64,000 nucleotides of DNA from Legionella quinlivanii (lineage in GTDB: Bacteria > Pseudomonadota > Gammaproteobacteria > Legionellales > Legionellaceae): contig NZ_MVJN01000004.1 of the NCBI RefSeq assembly GCF_003265995.1, positions 283,121 to 347,120 of the forward strand, written 5' to 3'. The notes under the pieces were generated by a model, which was not told the origin of the DNA, did not search any database, and saw only the letters and a program-made list of their open reading frames with translations. Both the position numbers and the translations under genes were made by a program. This document shows, piece after piece, positions 34,258 to 43,271 of this stretch; the stretch's first letter is position 1; each line of letters starts with the position of its first letter.

Positions 34258-34410
34258 CTCGCAGCATTGTGTGGTAACAAGGCTGGACTTTCGCATAATT
34301 ATTTATCTATGCCCCTCGGCCGAGGCACGTAGGGAGTAAGGGCTCACCTACAATAACTCCTCAACTTATATTAAATTCATCCTCGATTAGGCAAAGAAAT
34401 AAATCTCTCC

Positions 34411-35796
34411 TTACTTCAGTTTTAAAAATCGGCGCAGTTTTCCTGAGGACAAATATTCAAATTCAGTAACTTCCGCAAAGGTAATTTCAGGGTTTTTCAG
34501 GCCTGCCTGTTTTAAAGAATTGCCTATAGATTGAGATATCTGCTGTTGATTAATCAGACCTGTTGTCATCACCCGGATATGGGCCCCTTTTTCAGTTTGC
34601 ACCACCTGATATTCCTGTATATTTTTTTCAAGTAACAGCGGCGTCACAAAGGCTAAGTGATGTACAAACACATTTTCGGAGTAGGTAAAATCATATTCAG
34701 GACGCCCCTCTGGCTCTGCAATCAACTGATGATTGACTCCGCAAACACAGGTTTTATCTAAAAATAGCAATTGATCAAAAAATTCATAGCGTATGAGCGG
34801 CAAGGTATAAAAATACAAATTAGTTAAATACATTTTCTGAGGAATTACCCCCAGGGGAACAGGCTTATCTTGTGCATCAACGGGTTCCAGAATACACCCG
34901 TCATCATTCAGATGCATTTCACGGCTATTAACTCCGCAGTTAATCCCTGCCAAACCTTCAGAGCAGCCGTAAGCATTATTAATTCTGGCATTAGGCCATG
35001 CTTTTTCAATTAACTGGCGGATGGGCATGAATAAAGGTTCACCAGAAAGCGAGACTAGCACGGGGTCAATTTTTAAGCGGCTCACATAAGGTTCATGGCA
35101 TATTCTTGCAATAGTGGTAGGTGTTCCCAGTAAATAATCCGGTTGAATTTTATTTAGTTCGCTAACGATTTGATCGGTTGGCTGGGTAATTGAAATGAGA
35201 AACTGTTCAATATGATCATGCTGAAAAGTCTTTATCAGAGAATACATGGCGTAGACGGTGTTTGGTATCAGGATCATTGCCACTTTTAATTTTGTAGCGC
35301 CCTGGTTTGCCCGATGCGGAATTGGCTGGCGCGGAGCATAACGTACGCTGTGCAAATAGTAGGTATTCCATTCGTCCCAATTATAGACATAAATTGCTCT
35401 TTTACCACTGGAGCCGCTGGTAGCCAGAACATGATACTCATCCAGTAAATATAAGATCTCGCCATCGTCTTTCATCTTATGAATATGCTCTTCAACCATC
35501 CCTAGTGACAATCGCGTATCAGTCACTATTTCATCCCAGTTTTCCATCAAGGTTTTTTTATCCATAACAGGTATTTCTGGGAGCTGCTCTTCAGTGAACA
35601 GCTCAAGATTAATAGAAGCTAATTGTTTTTGATACCAGGGCGAATGCGTTTTGGCATATTGCAGAAGTTTTCTTAACTGATAATTGCGATACTCGCCTAT
35701 TCTTTGTTTAGACCAGCTTAAGGCCTCATAAGAGCGCGCAAACTGGCCTAGCATGTCTTCTGTCTGTTTGACTCTTAATTCTTTTGTAGTAGGCAT
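34411..35796 (-). CDS. PaaK-like adenylate-forming ligase
   Basis: ANL-superfamily enzyme that activates a carboxylic acid as an acyl-adenylate and probably joins it to CoA or another acceptor. Seen: the phosphate loop TSGSSGK near residue 124, the adenine-site motif NNAYGCSEG, and a C-terminal domain ending LSSGKLRRF, whose Lys matches the catalytic lysine region. It resembles phenylacetate-CoA ligase and F390 synthetase in the LRKLLQYAKTHSPWYQKQL opening. It lies 18 bases after the O-methyltransferase and faces the isonitrile gene, so it likely activates an aryl or isonitrile acid in the same pathway (inference). Confidence 0.85.
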   Translation of the reverse strand: MPTTKELRVKQTEDMLGQFARSYEALSWSKQRIGEYRNYQLRKLLQYAKTHSPWYQKQLASINLELFTEEQLPEIPVMDKKTLMENWDEIVTDTRLSLGMVEEHIHKMKDDGEILYLLDEYHVLATSGSSGKRAIYVYNWDEWNTYYLHSVRYAPRQPIPHRANQGATKLKVAMILIPNTVYAMYSLIKTFQHDHIEQFLISITQPTDQIVSELNKIQPDYLLGTPTTIARICHEPYVSRLKIDPVLVSLSGEPLFMPIRQLIEKAWPNARINNAYGCSEGLAGINCGVNSREMHLNDDGCILEPVDAQDKPVPLGVIPQKMYLTNLYFYTLPLIRYEFFDQLLFLDKTCVCGVNHQLIAEPEGRPEYDFTYSENVFVHHLAFVTPLLLEKNIQEYQVVQTEKGAHIRVMTTGLINQQQISQSIGNSLKQAGLKNPEITFAEVTEFEYLSSGKLRRFLKLK

Positions 35797-35814
35797 TTTA
35801 TAAGCACTTAGGCA

Positions 35815-36924
35815 TTATTTGCGCGCAACAATGATCGAATAATACAGAACATCTGTTTTATTTGTTGTGGGCAAAACGACAGTAAATCCAATTTTCTCGA
35901 GCATCCGGTAATAGTCTGCCGCAGCTTTCATGACATGGGGGGAGAAATCATCATGGAACATGTAGCGATATTCTGCAGACAGGCAAAGATCATTATTATT
36001 TTCTTTAAATGTCTCACAAATTGCCACTAAACCATTTTTAGGCAATGCCTGATAAGCCATTCGCAGTAGTTTTCTGTTTACCCCTTCATCCCAGTCATAT
36101 AAAACCCGGGAAAAAAGAAGCAGGTCAAAACCGGTTGGAAATGCATCATCCGCAATAAAATCACCTTCCACTACGCTTATCTTCTGACTTAATCCCTGGG
36201 CCTCAATATTTTCTCGAGCCAACACCGCTGACTTGGGTAAATTATATACTGCTATTTTTAAATGAGGGTGAGCATTCACCAGTTGACAGGCCAATGATCC
36301 ATCGCCGCCGCCAATATCAAGCACGCTTTTCACTTTTGTAAAATCGATAGATTCCAGAAAACGTTCGGCTGGCCGGCGTATGGTATTTCTCATCCAGTCT
36401 TCCAGCCACTGAACTTCGCCATCGGTTTTGGGCGGCCAGGAGACACTGATTTTAACCTTCCCATAGCGCAATACATCACTCAAATTTTCCTCAGCGGCGA
36501 CCTGCCAGGTGTTAAAAAAGAACTTCATCCCCCACCATTTATCGCTATTGATTATTTGAATAAATTCTTCAGGCAGTCGGTAGGCCACTCGATAGTCTCT
36601 GGACTTCGCTTTTATTAAAAAATGCTCACTGCTTAAAAGATGCAGCCATTTTTTGGCACGAATCGGCATTAATCCCAGCTTTTCAATAATCTCAGTTTCT
36701 AAAACGTATTCCCTGCCTTCAAATAAATCAAAGAGATTCAGGTTGAACATTGCTTCAACCAGTTTGAGGCGTGCGCCATCTGCGATGAGAGAAAAATAGT
36801 TTTTATAAAAATCAGCATTTGGCTGCGCCTTTTTGGGCCCATAGGATACCGGCTGCTCACTGAGAACCGAATCATCCGTCAGTTTTTTTAATTTGGTATT
36901 TAGCCAGGATTTTATCATTTTCAT
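35815..36924 (-). CDS. SAM-dependent O-methyltransferase
   Basis: A plant/actinomycete-type O-methyltransferase (Methyltransf_2), 369 residues. It has an N-terminal winged-helix dimerisation domain (about 40-130), the SAM site VLDIGGGDGSLACQL, the adenine-site acidic residue in VVEGDF, and LFSRVLYDWDEG, where a catalytic His/Asp region is expected. Such enzymes methylate phenolic or enolic hydroxyls of small molecules. It is the first gene of a two-gene operon with the PaaK-like ligase. This supports a natural-product role with the neighbouring isonitrile synthase. Confidence 0.87.
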   Translation of the reverse strand: MKMIKSWLNTKLKKLTDDSVLSEQPVSYGPKKAQPNADFYKNYFSLIADGARLKLVEAMFNLNLFDLFEGREYVLETEIIEKLGLMPIRAKKWLHLLSSEHFLIKAKSRDYRVAYRLPEEFIQIINSDKWWGMKFFFNTWQVAAEENLSDVLRYGKVKISVSWPPKTDGEVQWLEDWMRNTIRRPAERFLESIDFTKVKSVLDIGGGDGSLACQLVNAHPHLKIAVYNLPKSAVLARENIEAQGLSQKISVVEGDFIADDAFPTGFDLLLFSRVLYDWDEGVNRKLLRMAYQALPKNGLVAICETFKENNNDLCLSAEYRYMFHDDFSPHVMKAAADYYRMLEKIGFTVVLPTTNKTDVLYYSIIVARK

Positions 36925-37157
36925 ACACTAATTTTAGAACAGAGAACAAAGCAGGACTCTGATTTAATGGGATTCATCATTGTTTTTTTATTATGAAGAC
37001 TTTGTTACTTCAGAGCAATGGAATTGAAGCATCTTATAAGAGTTTACGTTTGGAATTTGTTTGAAAAGGAAATAATTATTTTCCAATTTAGCTATTAATA
37101 ATATTTAACCATTAAGTATATAATTTACGCATTAAACTAGTAGCTCATAGGTGTGTA

Positions 37158-38468
37158 ATGCAAAGTAAACATGAACTCAATCCCTACTTCCTGGCGTATT
37201 ACGTTAAGCAAAAGATAACCATTCTGGCCAATCATTATTTTGAAGATGAGCAAAGGCGCAATAAATGTATCGAGCGTTGGTGTGGGAAGCTTGAACTATT
37301 GAAAGAAGCAATTGAAAGAGAATCCCTTCATACTGATTTAACAATAGAGGAGATTACTGAAGCCCAGACAGAAAAATTTATGCGGGAAGTCGAGGAAGGA
37401 ATAAAAACCAATTTAAACAGAAACAAAACAGGCGGTCTGGATGTCCAGTCGCCAAGGCATACTGAGGCTGACAAAAAAGTCCCGAATTTAAGTATCGGAA
37501 GATTAAGGAAATCCTCTAACACTCAAATTGGGTCTAAAAGAACCCTCGTTTCTTCCACTGAAGGGGTCTTGGGGAACACAGAAAAACCCCTTAGCTCGAA
37601 TGAATTGCCATTAGGCATGAGCAATCATCAGTTTGCCATACTTTGCAATTACCTGGTAACTAATTTTGATAAAGGTCATTTCGTAGATAAAGTAACGGAC
37701 TATGAGCCGCCCGAGTATCTATGCTTCAAAGGAAGTAGTGTGACCGGTCTTTCCTATGCAAATGAAAAGGCAGCCAAAGCTTTTGGACCTCATAGCGATT
37801 ATGATTGTATTCTGGTTTGGAAACATGGCATTGACGCGATGATCAATTTGGCTTTAACCACTAGCAACTTGCCAAAAAATTTAAAACTGGATGATGCTTC
37901 GGGTCTTCGTTTTCTTAACCTGCATAGCGATGATCGACTTACACATGAAAAATACAATGTCAGTAAAAGACGAATTTTTCCTAACGGCATACCGCATCTA
38001 CTCTGTTGCGAGGATTTGCAGTCAAAAATGCACACCCCCCATCCTTTAAATTTCGTAGTTCTAAGGAGTCTTGAAGATATTGCATTATCGAATGATATCG
38101 TAGAAACAAACAGAGCTCTCGATAGCCAGGAAAAGAAGAAAATGTATGGGAAATTAAAACACTATGTGTTTGAAGAAAGAGAGGTATCGGAAGCGGTCAG
38201 GGAGCAATTATTCTTTCATAAGGCGAAAGCTGACAGCAACCCTGGGCAAGTATTAGTGTTTAGCTGGCGATTAATCAAACTCTATCATGCCTTATACCAG
38301 CGAGGGCAATTTGAAACTCAGAAATATAATGCCGGCTTTTTTTCTGAGACAAAAAGGAATAGAAGAGAAGCACCGGAACCTATTAACATTCTTCAGGAAA
38401 GGGATAATCAGTTTCAGTGGATAGATGAAATAAACAATTCAAATACTGCAGGGCCTGAAGCTAAATAG
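37158..38468 (+). CDS. Nucleotidyltransferase-like orphan protein, candidate effector
   Basis: A 436-residue protein with a charged helical N-terminal third, a low-complexity stretch (about 85-150), and then a polymerase-beta-like core: LCFKGSSVTGLSY (Gly192, Ser193, Ser194) followed by FGPHSDYDCILV (Asp214, Asp216). This G-S-S ... D-x-D layout, including the FGPHSDYD wording, is that of minimal nucleotidyltransferase toxins and effectors that add AMP or UMP to proteins or RNA. The third acidic residue is not certain. An AT-rich promoter-like region precedes it. Monocistronic. Confidence 0.6.
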   Translation: MQSKHELNPYFLAYYVKQKITILANHYFEDEQRRNKCIERWCGKLELLKEAIERESLHTDLTIEEITEAQTEKFMREVEEGIKTNLNRNKTGGLDVQSPRHTEADKKVPNLSIGRLRKSSNTQIGSKRTLVSSTEGVLGNTEKPLSSNELPLGMSNHQFAILCNYLVTNFDKGHFVDKVTDYEPPEYLCFKGSSVTGLSYANEKAAKAFGPHSDYDCILVWKHGIDAMINLALTTSNLPKNLKLDDASGLRFLNLHSDDRLTHEKYNVSKRRIFPNGIPHLLCCEDLQSKMHTPHPLNFVVLRSLEDIALSNDIVETNRALDSQEKKKMYGKLKHYVFEEREVSEAVREQLFFHKAKADSNPGQVLVFSWRLIKLYHALYQRGQFETQKYNAGFFSETKRNRREAPEPINILQERDNQFQWIDEINNSNTAGPEAK

Positions 38469-38489
38469 ACGGACTAATGGACTTACTTA

Positions 38490-38550
38490 TGAGGAATGGA
38501 TTCCCGCCTTCGCGGAATGACAAAACTCCGTGAGGCGGGTAGTATGCTTT
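38490..38550. repeat. Imperfect palindromic repeat
   Basis: GGATTCCCGCC with a near complement CGGAATGAC and a distal GAGGCGGGTAG form overlapping stems between convergent genes. The ATTCCCGC core also occurs at 15742. It may double as a terminator. Confidence 0.4.
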
Positions 38551-38579
38551 AATAAGATACAGCAGAGATTCATTCATCT

Positions 38580-39428
38580 TTAAAATGTAACACTATACAT
38601 CTTCACATCTGGCGGGGGTAAAATGACCGATGCTACCTTAAGAGTCATATTTCCAAAGGTTCTTGACACGCCTTCATCGTTAGCTATAGACACCGTACTT
38701 TCAGCCAGTGAATTAGCGCCGAAGAATGACAAGCGCGTTTGAAAAGGTGATGGATTGGATTTAGTTTTTTTATTCTGATTAAATCGGGTATCTAAAACTT
38801 CAGCCGCCTCAACTTCACCAATGGTTCTTTTTACAGAAGATGGCTTCTCAAAATCATTTACTTTTTCCTTAAGATGGTTCCTTGAACTTACATCCTGCTC
38901 GCTGAGCCTATATTTTTGCATATATTCTGATAATGACAAGGCACGATCAGTTGCAAATATAGTATTTATATCACCATGTTCAGGTAAATTGTTTAAAGCA
39001 GATATATTTTTTGATTTCGCTATCGATTCAACATAATTAACATTTAAAACACTTCGATTTTCCGCTTTGATATGTTGTACGAACTTATCGTACTCCTTTG
39101 TTATCCTGCAAAATAGCTGTCGAACCAAAGTACTTAATTGGCTACGAACACCCCTGCAACCTTTTGAATCACCTAAAGGAGAAAACACCTCATTTGCTAT
39201 TTTAATTTCACAATAAGCTGCACCAGAAGATATAGATAATGCTTCAGGAGAAAATTTTGCCTTGAAAAATAGAATCTGCAATACACGAGGAAAAAAATCT
39301 TTAAAACGTACGGATGTTTCCCCATTGTTAGCCATTGATAAAAAAACCTGAATGAAATCTTCAGCCGTGGTCTGTTCAATTATTCGTTTTGCCGTTGTAA
39401 AGTCTTTATTTGAAATAAGTAGTTTCAT
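38580..39428 (-). CDS. Orphan protein, candidate effector
   Basis: A 282-residue soluble protein with no recognised family. The N-terminal half is helical (KLLISNKDFTTAKRIIEQTTAEDFIQVF); the C-terminal part is polar with a basic RFNQNKKTKSNPSPFQTR stretch. The gene is convergent with the NTase-like gene and stands next to a possibly broken small gene. Confidence 0.5.
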   Translation of the reverse strand: MKLLISNKDFTTAKRIIEQTTAEDFIQVFLSMANNGETSVRFKDFFPRVLQILFFKAKFSPEALSISSGAAYCEIKIANEVFSPLGDSKGCRGVRSQLSTLVRQLFCRITKEYDKFVQHIKAENRSVLNVNYVESIAKSKNISALNNLPEHGDINTIFATDRALSLSEYMQKYRLSEQDVSSRNHLKEKVNDFEKPSSVKRTIGEVEAAEVLDTRFNQNKKTKSNPSPFQTRLSFFGANSLAESTVSIANDEGVSRTFGNMTLKVASVILPPPDVKMYSVTF

Positions 39429-39491
39429 ACTAATGCTCTTTATATAAAAAAGAGCAAATTGTACTATTTTATTTCAATCAAGAAAAGGTTA

Positions 39492-39753
39492 TTATTTCTT
39501 TTGACCCTCTAGCCCAATATTAGTGATTGAGGCTGTTGATAATGACTCCGCAGCCGGGGGCACAATTTTATGAATGGCGGTTCCAAGTTCTTGCTTAAGT
39601 TTATTTAGATCCAGATTCGCTCCCTGGGCAAACGAATTGTTAATTTTGCTGGCAATAATTTCCAGGTCAGGATTGGTTTTCACTGTTGCCTACGTTTGGA
39701 TGCTGACATCCTTGAATATAAATTCTAATGACGTCATCTTTAAACGCATTCAT
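39492..39753 (-). pseudogene. Small gene, probably frameshifted
   Basis: Two reading frames follow each other. One opens at ATG 39753 (AGGA upstream) and encodes MNAFKDDVIRIYIQGCQHPN before stopping at 39667. The other opens at GTG 39683 and encodes 63 residues (KTNPDLEIIASKINN..., ending at 39492). Joined by a single-base shift near 39680 they give one protein of about 88 residues. If no shift exists, only the 63-residue frame remains, with a weak GTG start. Confidence 0.4.
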
Positions 39754-40080
39754 CGGTTCCTGAGATTTTAAAATCATGTGCGCCGTTGTCTCCTGTACCG
39801 GCAAAAAAGAATACAACTTTGATCATAATTTCTCAGAAATAATATTCTTGTATTATTAAAGATAGACTAATAAAATTAGAGAGGCGGAAAACGCAGCTGT
39901 TTTCAGGCCCATTTTTTAAATTGAAAAACGCCCCGATCCCTCATTTTAAATCAAAATAATAGGTGATCAGCTTTAGCTAGTGTTACGCTAATCAACAAAG
40001 AACGTATGGCTTTAGACAGAGAAAAGCAGTATAAGTAAGGGGCTAAACTCACCCAATATGCAACAAAAAAGGTATAGTTG
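39754..40080. other. Intergenic region without recognisable gene
   Basis: AT-rich. Reading both strands gave no ORF of interest. A GCGGAAAACGCAGCTGTTTTC stem-like stretch lies at about 39883-39903. Confidence 0.4.
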
Positions 40081-40329
40081 ATGGACAGAACGTCTAATGA
40101 TCCCCTGCATGGCATTACTCTGGAAGCGATCTTGAATAGGTTGTTAATTTGTTATGGCTGGGAAGGCCTGGCCGCAAAAATCAAAATTAATTGTTTTCAT
40201 TCCAACCCCAGCATCAATTCAAGCCTTAAATTCCTGCGCAAAACACCATGGGCAAGAACTGCAGTTGAAACTCTTTATCGCGATTTCTTAAAAAGCAAAA
40301 ATTGCGATAACTCGTCATTATTGGAGTAA
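40081..40329 (+). CDS. VF530-family DNA-binding protein
   Basis: An 82-residue protein of the VF530 (DUF2132) family. It is recognised by DPLHGITLEAILNRLL, YGWEGLAAKIKINCF, SSLKFLRKTPWAR and the end VETLYRDFLK. The family is a small helical fold with a proposed DNA-binding role and no known pathway. It is followed 7 bases later by the S4 protein gene, making a two-gene operon. The start is ATG 40081; a TTG codon directly before it gives the same frame. Confidence 0.87.
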   Translation: MDRTSNDPLHGITLEAILNRLLICYGWEGLAAKIKINCFHSNPSINSSLKFLRKTPWARTAVETLYRDFLKSKNCDNSSLLE

Positions 40330-40336
40330 AAATAAT

Positions 40337-40567
40337 ATGAAGTATGTTCTCATTAATAAAGAGCCCGTTGAACTCTTTAAAATTCTTAAGTTTGAAGGTA
40401 TCGCCGCTAGTGGATCAGAAGCTAAAGACCTGATAGCTGCTGGCAATGTATTGGTTAACGGCATGATAGAAAAACAGAAAAGAAAAAAAATGCTTGCAGG
40501 AGATACGATCGAACTGAATGGTGAGATTTTTCGATTAAAATTGGAAGCAAATCATGAGCAGGATTAG
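40337..40567 (+). CDS. S4-domain RNA-binding protein (YbcJ-like)
   Basis: A 76-residue stand-alone S4 domain (LFKILKFEGIAASGSEAKDLIAAGNVLVNGMIEKQKRKKM, then GDTIELNG). YbcJ-type proteins bind structured RNA and are linked to ribosomal RNA. It is full length for the family and co-transcribed with the VF530 gene. Confidence 0.87.
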   Translation: MKYVLINKEPVELFKILKFEGIAASGSEAKDLIAAGNVLVNGMIEKQKRKKMLAGDTIELNGEIFRLKLEANHEQD

Positions 40568-40593
40568 CAATCACCTGTTACACGTAATAGGGA

Positions 40594-40850
40594 CTATCTA
40601 TTGATGCATTCTTTCCGCTGACTAATCGCCTCTTCAGCGCGGGTTTTTAATTCTGTCACTGCTTGTTGCAACGCAGAGTTTCCGTCAAGACTGCCTGATA
40701 AGTAATTGCCAATAAACTGGTGAAATTTTCATAATCAGCTTTCGTCAGCACTACCCCATGCTCTCTGAATTTTTTTTCAACCGTTTCATAAGGGAATTGA
40801 ATCGGGATTGATGCCTGTCTGGATGCAAGCAGTAGCTCGTCAATACGCAT
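40594..40850 (-). pseudogene. Small conserved-type protein broken by a frameshift
   Basis: The first frame starts best at ATG 40850 (MRIDELLLAS), with GGAG 7 bases upstream, and reads to an early stop at 40656. In another frame the DNA continues as convincing protein (GSLDGNSALQQAVTELK and on to ISQRKECINR, stop at 40594). A one-base change near 40695-40705 would restore a protein of about 85 residues. It may be a true pseudogene or a sequence error. Function unknown; small acidic helical protein. Confidence 0.55.
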
Positions 40851-40957
40851 GTATGACTCCAAAAAGTCCATAATTTTTTATAGCTTACATACTGAGGCTT
40901 GTCCATTGCATAGTGCTGCGGATTGTCCGCAGTACTCATCAATGGATATACCAGGGC

Positions 40958-41710
40958 TCATTCCGCATAAGTGTACAAAGTCTCCAGCATTCTTTCAGGA
41001 TGGCTGAGGATGATTTTCTTTATGCCTAAGGAAGCTGCTTTTTCTGCGATCCGCTGACTTATCACCAGGCAAGGCTTTTGTTGTAGCCAGGGGTGTGCAT
41101 CCATACCAAGCATTTTGAATAGATTATGCATGGACTGCTCGCTTGTCAGCAATATGATGTCAACTAAATCATCATGCCATAAAGCCTTCATAAATTGCTC
41201 ATCTATTTGTGGCATCACTCGTCGATATACGGGCACACTGAATAAATTCGCCCCTTTTTGCACGAGGCTTTCTTCAATCAGGGTCCTGCCTTCCTCGCCC
41301 TTAAACAATAGTACGGTCTGATCTTTCAAGGCTTGTAATGACTTAATCGCCAGTAAATGCTCACTGTCCGGAACAGTTGGAACCGCGTTTACCTGTATAT
41401 TGAATTCTTTTAAAGTTTTGGCTGTGCCATGGCCAACGGCTATTACATTAATATCAGATGGCCAGTGCAGTTGTTTTACCCTCAGGTGCTGCATACTGAT
41501 ATGGGCGGCATTTGGGCTGACAAAAATAGCATGCTGTACTTGCTCCAAAGCAGGTAATGAGCTGAGCCAACCCGTTTCACAAGGTTCAATTTCCAGGGTG
41601 GGGCATTCAACAGCAATACCGCCTGCTGCTTCAATCTCTTTGCTTAGGGTTTGCGCCTGCTTTCGGGGTCGGGTATTTAAAATGCGTAAGCCCTGTAATG
41701 ATTGTTTCAT
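40958..41710 (-). CDS. hemD: Uroporphyrinogen-III synthase
   Basis: Closes and flips the hydroxymethylbilane ring to make uroporphyrinogen III in heme synthesis. Family marks: GLRILNTRPRKQAQTLSKEIEAAGG at the start, the central AIFVSPNAAH, the hinge VIAVGHGTAKTL, and DIILLTSEQSMHNL. Start set at ATG 41710, giving 250 residues and beginning just before the conserved GLRILNTRP. An in-frame ATG at 41764 would add an 18-residue extension (MPVPVTPKAI...) of unclear value. The usual neighbour hemC is not in view. Confidence 0.85.
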   Translation of the reverse strand: MKQSLQGLRILNTRPRKQAQTLSKEIEAAGGIAVECPTLEIEPCETGWLSSLPALEQVQHAIFVSPNAAHISMQHLRVKQLHWPSDINVIAVGHGTAKTLKEFNIQVNAVPTVPDSEHLLAIKSLQALKDQTVLLFKGEEGRTLIEESLVQKGANLFSVPVYRRVMPQIDEQFMKALWHDDLVDIILLTSEQSMHNLFKMLGMDAHPWLQQKPCLVISQRIAEKAASLGIKKIILSHPERMLETLYTYAE

Positions 41711-41741
41711 GAGATTGCCGTATCGAGTTGATGTAATTGCC

Positions 41742-41924
41742 TTAGGGGTAACCGGAACAGGCATGGTTTTGAGTATAGTTTGTTATTTTAACGATATCCA
41801 TAAGGCTGATAATTCCTCCTGCAAAGAAAATTGAAATGAGAACGATTATCATTAACATGATGAAAACAAAAATAAACAGACTGTCTTTTTTTTGCCTAAG
41901 CAAGCAATCTCTTCTATATTTCAC
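41742..41924 (-). CDS. Possible small membrane protein
   Basis: A 60-residue frame with basic N-terminus (KYRRDCLLRQKKD) and one strong membrane segment (LFIFVFIMLMIIVLISIFFA). It would start at GTG 41924 with no good ribosome-binding site and end just upstream of hemD. It may be real, but the evidence is only the charge pattern and the segment. Confidence 0.3.
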   Translation of the reverse strand: MKYRRDCLLRQKKDSLFIFVFIMLMIIVLISIFFAGGIISLMDIVKITNYTQNHACSGYP

Positions 41925-41998
41925 AAAAGGCGACTAATTTTAGATATGAAAGAATAGTTAAAGATAGATACTAAGCGGGATTCAAGCTAAGGACCAGT

Positions 41999-43246
41999 AT
42001 GAAAGGTATTTATTGTTTGAGCATGTCACATCGATTTATGAATGTTGAAGTCAGAAGTCGATATGGTGTTGTATTTCAGGATTTGGAGTCACGAGTTAAA
42101 GAGTTAAAATGTGCTGAAATTGTGAAGGAAGGCTTGATTATTTCTACCTGTAATCGCCTTGAAATAATATTTTTAGGAAGCGATCTTGATGCAGTGATAG
42201 CGTGGATAGCTTTTAAATGCCGCACTAGTCACGATGAGGTTAGGGCAAGTTTTAAAGTGATGCAAAGCATGGAAGCGTTAAAGCATATTTACAGGGTGAT
42301 ATCTGGTTTGGATTCTAAAATATTTGGTGAAACGAATATTGTCGGTCAAGTTAAGAAATCTCTGGAAATTGCCACCACCCACCAACTAGCGGGTAAAACA
42401 CTGAATTTTATCTACCAGAACGTGTATAAGGCTTCGAAGAAAATCCACAACAGTTTGGCACTACCTGTAAATTCCCTGGCAAATTGCTTTGAAAAAGCGT
42501 TTGAAAAACATTTCCCGGATCCAAGACAAAAAATCTTTGTCACCTTCGGTTCTGGCAAATTGAGTACAGAAATCGTGAAGAAAATTCTAAAGCACGAGCC
42601 CAAAAAACTCTATATTGTCTCCAGAAACCCCGGCAGGGTTTGCGGCTTTTTGCGGGACGCAGCCCATCATATTGGTATCATCGATGAAATTGTCGAAAAT
42701 TTTCCTCATGTTGATGCCTGTTTTACAGCGACTAATGTGAGCGAGACAATTATTAATTCTTCCCATTTAGATATGTTTGACAAAGATAAAAATATTTTCA
42801 TTTCTGACTCATCCTTGCCTCCCGCAGTGTGTTCAACGGTTAGAAAATATGAAAATATTACCTATTATGATATTGATGACCTGGCTGCCCTTTCAGAACA
42901 AAAATGTAACCTTTTGAGTAAAGCAATAGAAATAGAGCTTGATCTGTTCATTGAAACATCGATCTTTCAACTCTGTAAAGAATTAGATACAAACTTCATG
43001 CAAAAAGTAATTCAAATGGAAAGAGCCCATTTAAAAGAATATATTGAACATATTCAAACCTTTTTACCAAAAGACAGCGATGATAAAAAGTTATCGATAG
43101 TTATAAAAGATCTCTCTGGTGTATTACTCCACATGGGCACATTACTGTTAAAAGAGTCTTGCAAAAACCATGATTCGACCATGCTTCAGGAAGTGCATTC
43201 ACTCATTGACAAGCACGACAGGATTATTAGGAACACGATACAGTAA
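41999..43246 (+). CDS. Divergent glutamyl-tRNA reductase (HemA-like)
   Basis: GluTR reduces glutamyl-tRNA to glutamate-1-semialdehyde, the first step of heme synthesis. The catalytic Cys motif STCNRLEI (about residue 50) and GLDSKIFGETNIVGQVK are present. Other parts drift: the NADPH site reads VTFGSGKLS instead of the usual GAGEMG, and the region of the usual SSTxxP reads TATNVSE. Length 415 is normal. With hemL nearby it could supply 5-aminolevulinate, but these changes suggest a paralogue with altered activity, presumably in addition to a housekeeping hemA outside the window. Confidence 0.78.
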   Translation: MKGIYCLSMSHRFMNVEVRSRYGVVFQDLESRVKELKCAEIVKEGLIISTCNRLEIIFLGSDLDAVIAWIAFKCRTSHDEVRASFKVMQSMEALKHIYRVISGLDSKIFGETNIVGQVKKSLEIATTHQLAGKTLNFIYQNVYKASKKIHNSLALPVNSLANCFEKAFEKHFPDPRQKIFVTFGSGKLSTEIVKKILKHEPKKLYIVSRNPGRVCGFLRDAAHHIGIIDEIVENFPHVDACFTATNVSETIINSSHLDMFDKDKNIFISDSSLPPAVCSTVRKYENITYYDIDDLAALSEQKCNLLSKAIEIELDLFIETSIFQLCKELDTNFMQKVIQMERAHLKEYIEHIQTFLPKDSDDKKLSIVIKDLSGVLLHMGTLLLKESCKNHDSTMLQEVHSLIDKHDRIIRNTIQ

Positions 43247-43271
43247 GGGCAATAATGTTCCCTCAAATGAA

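Noticed and set aside
37080..37157. PmrA-type binding site before the NTase-like gene
   Set aside because: TTAA-containing repeats are present but spacing does not fit the consensus, and such motifs are expected by chance in AT-rich DNA.
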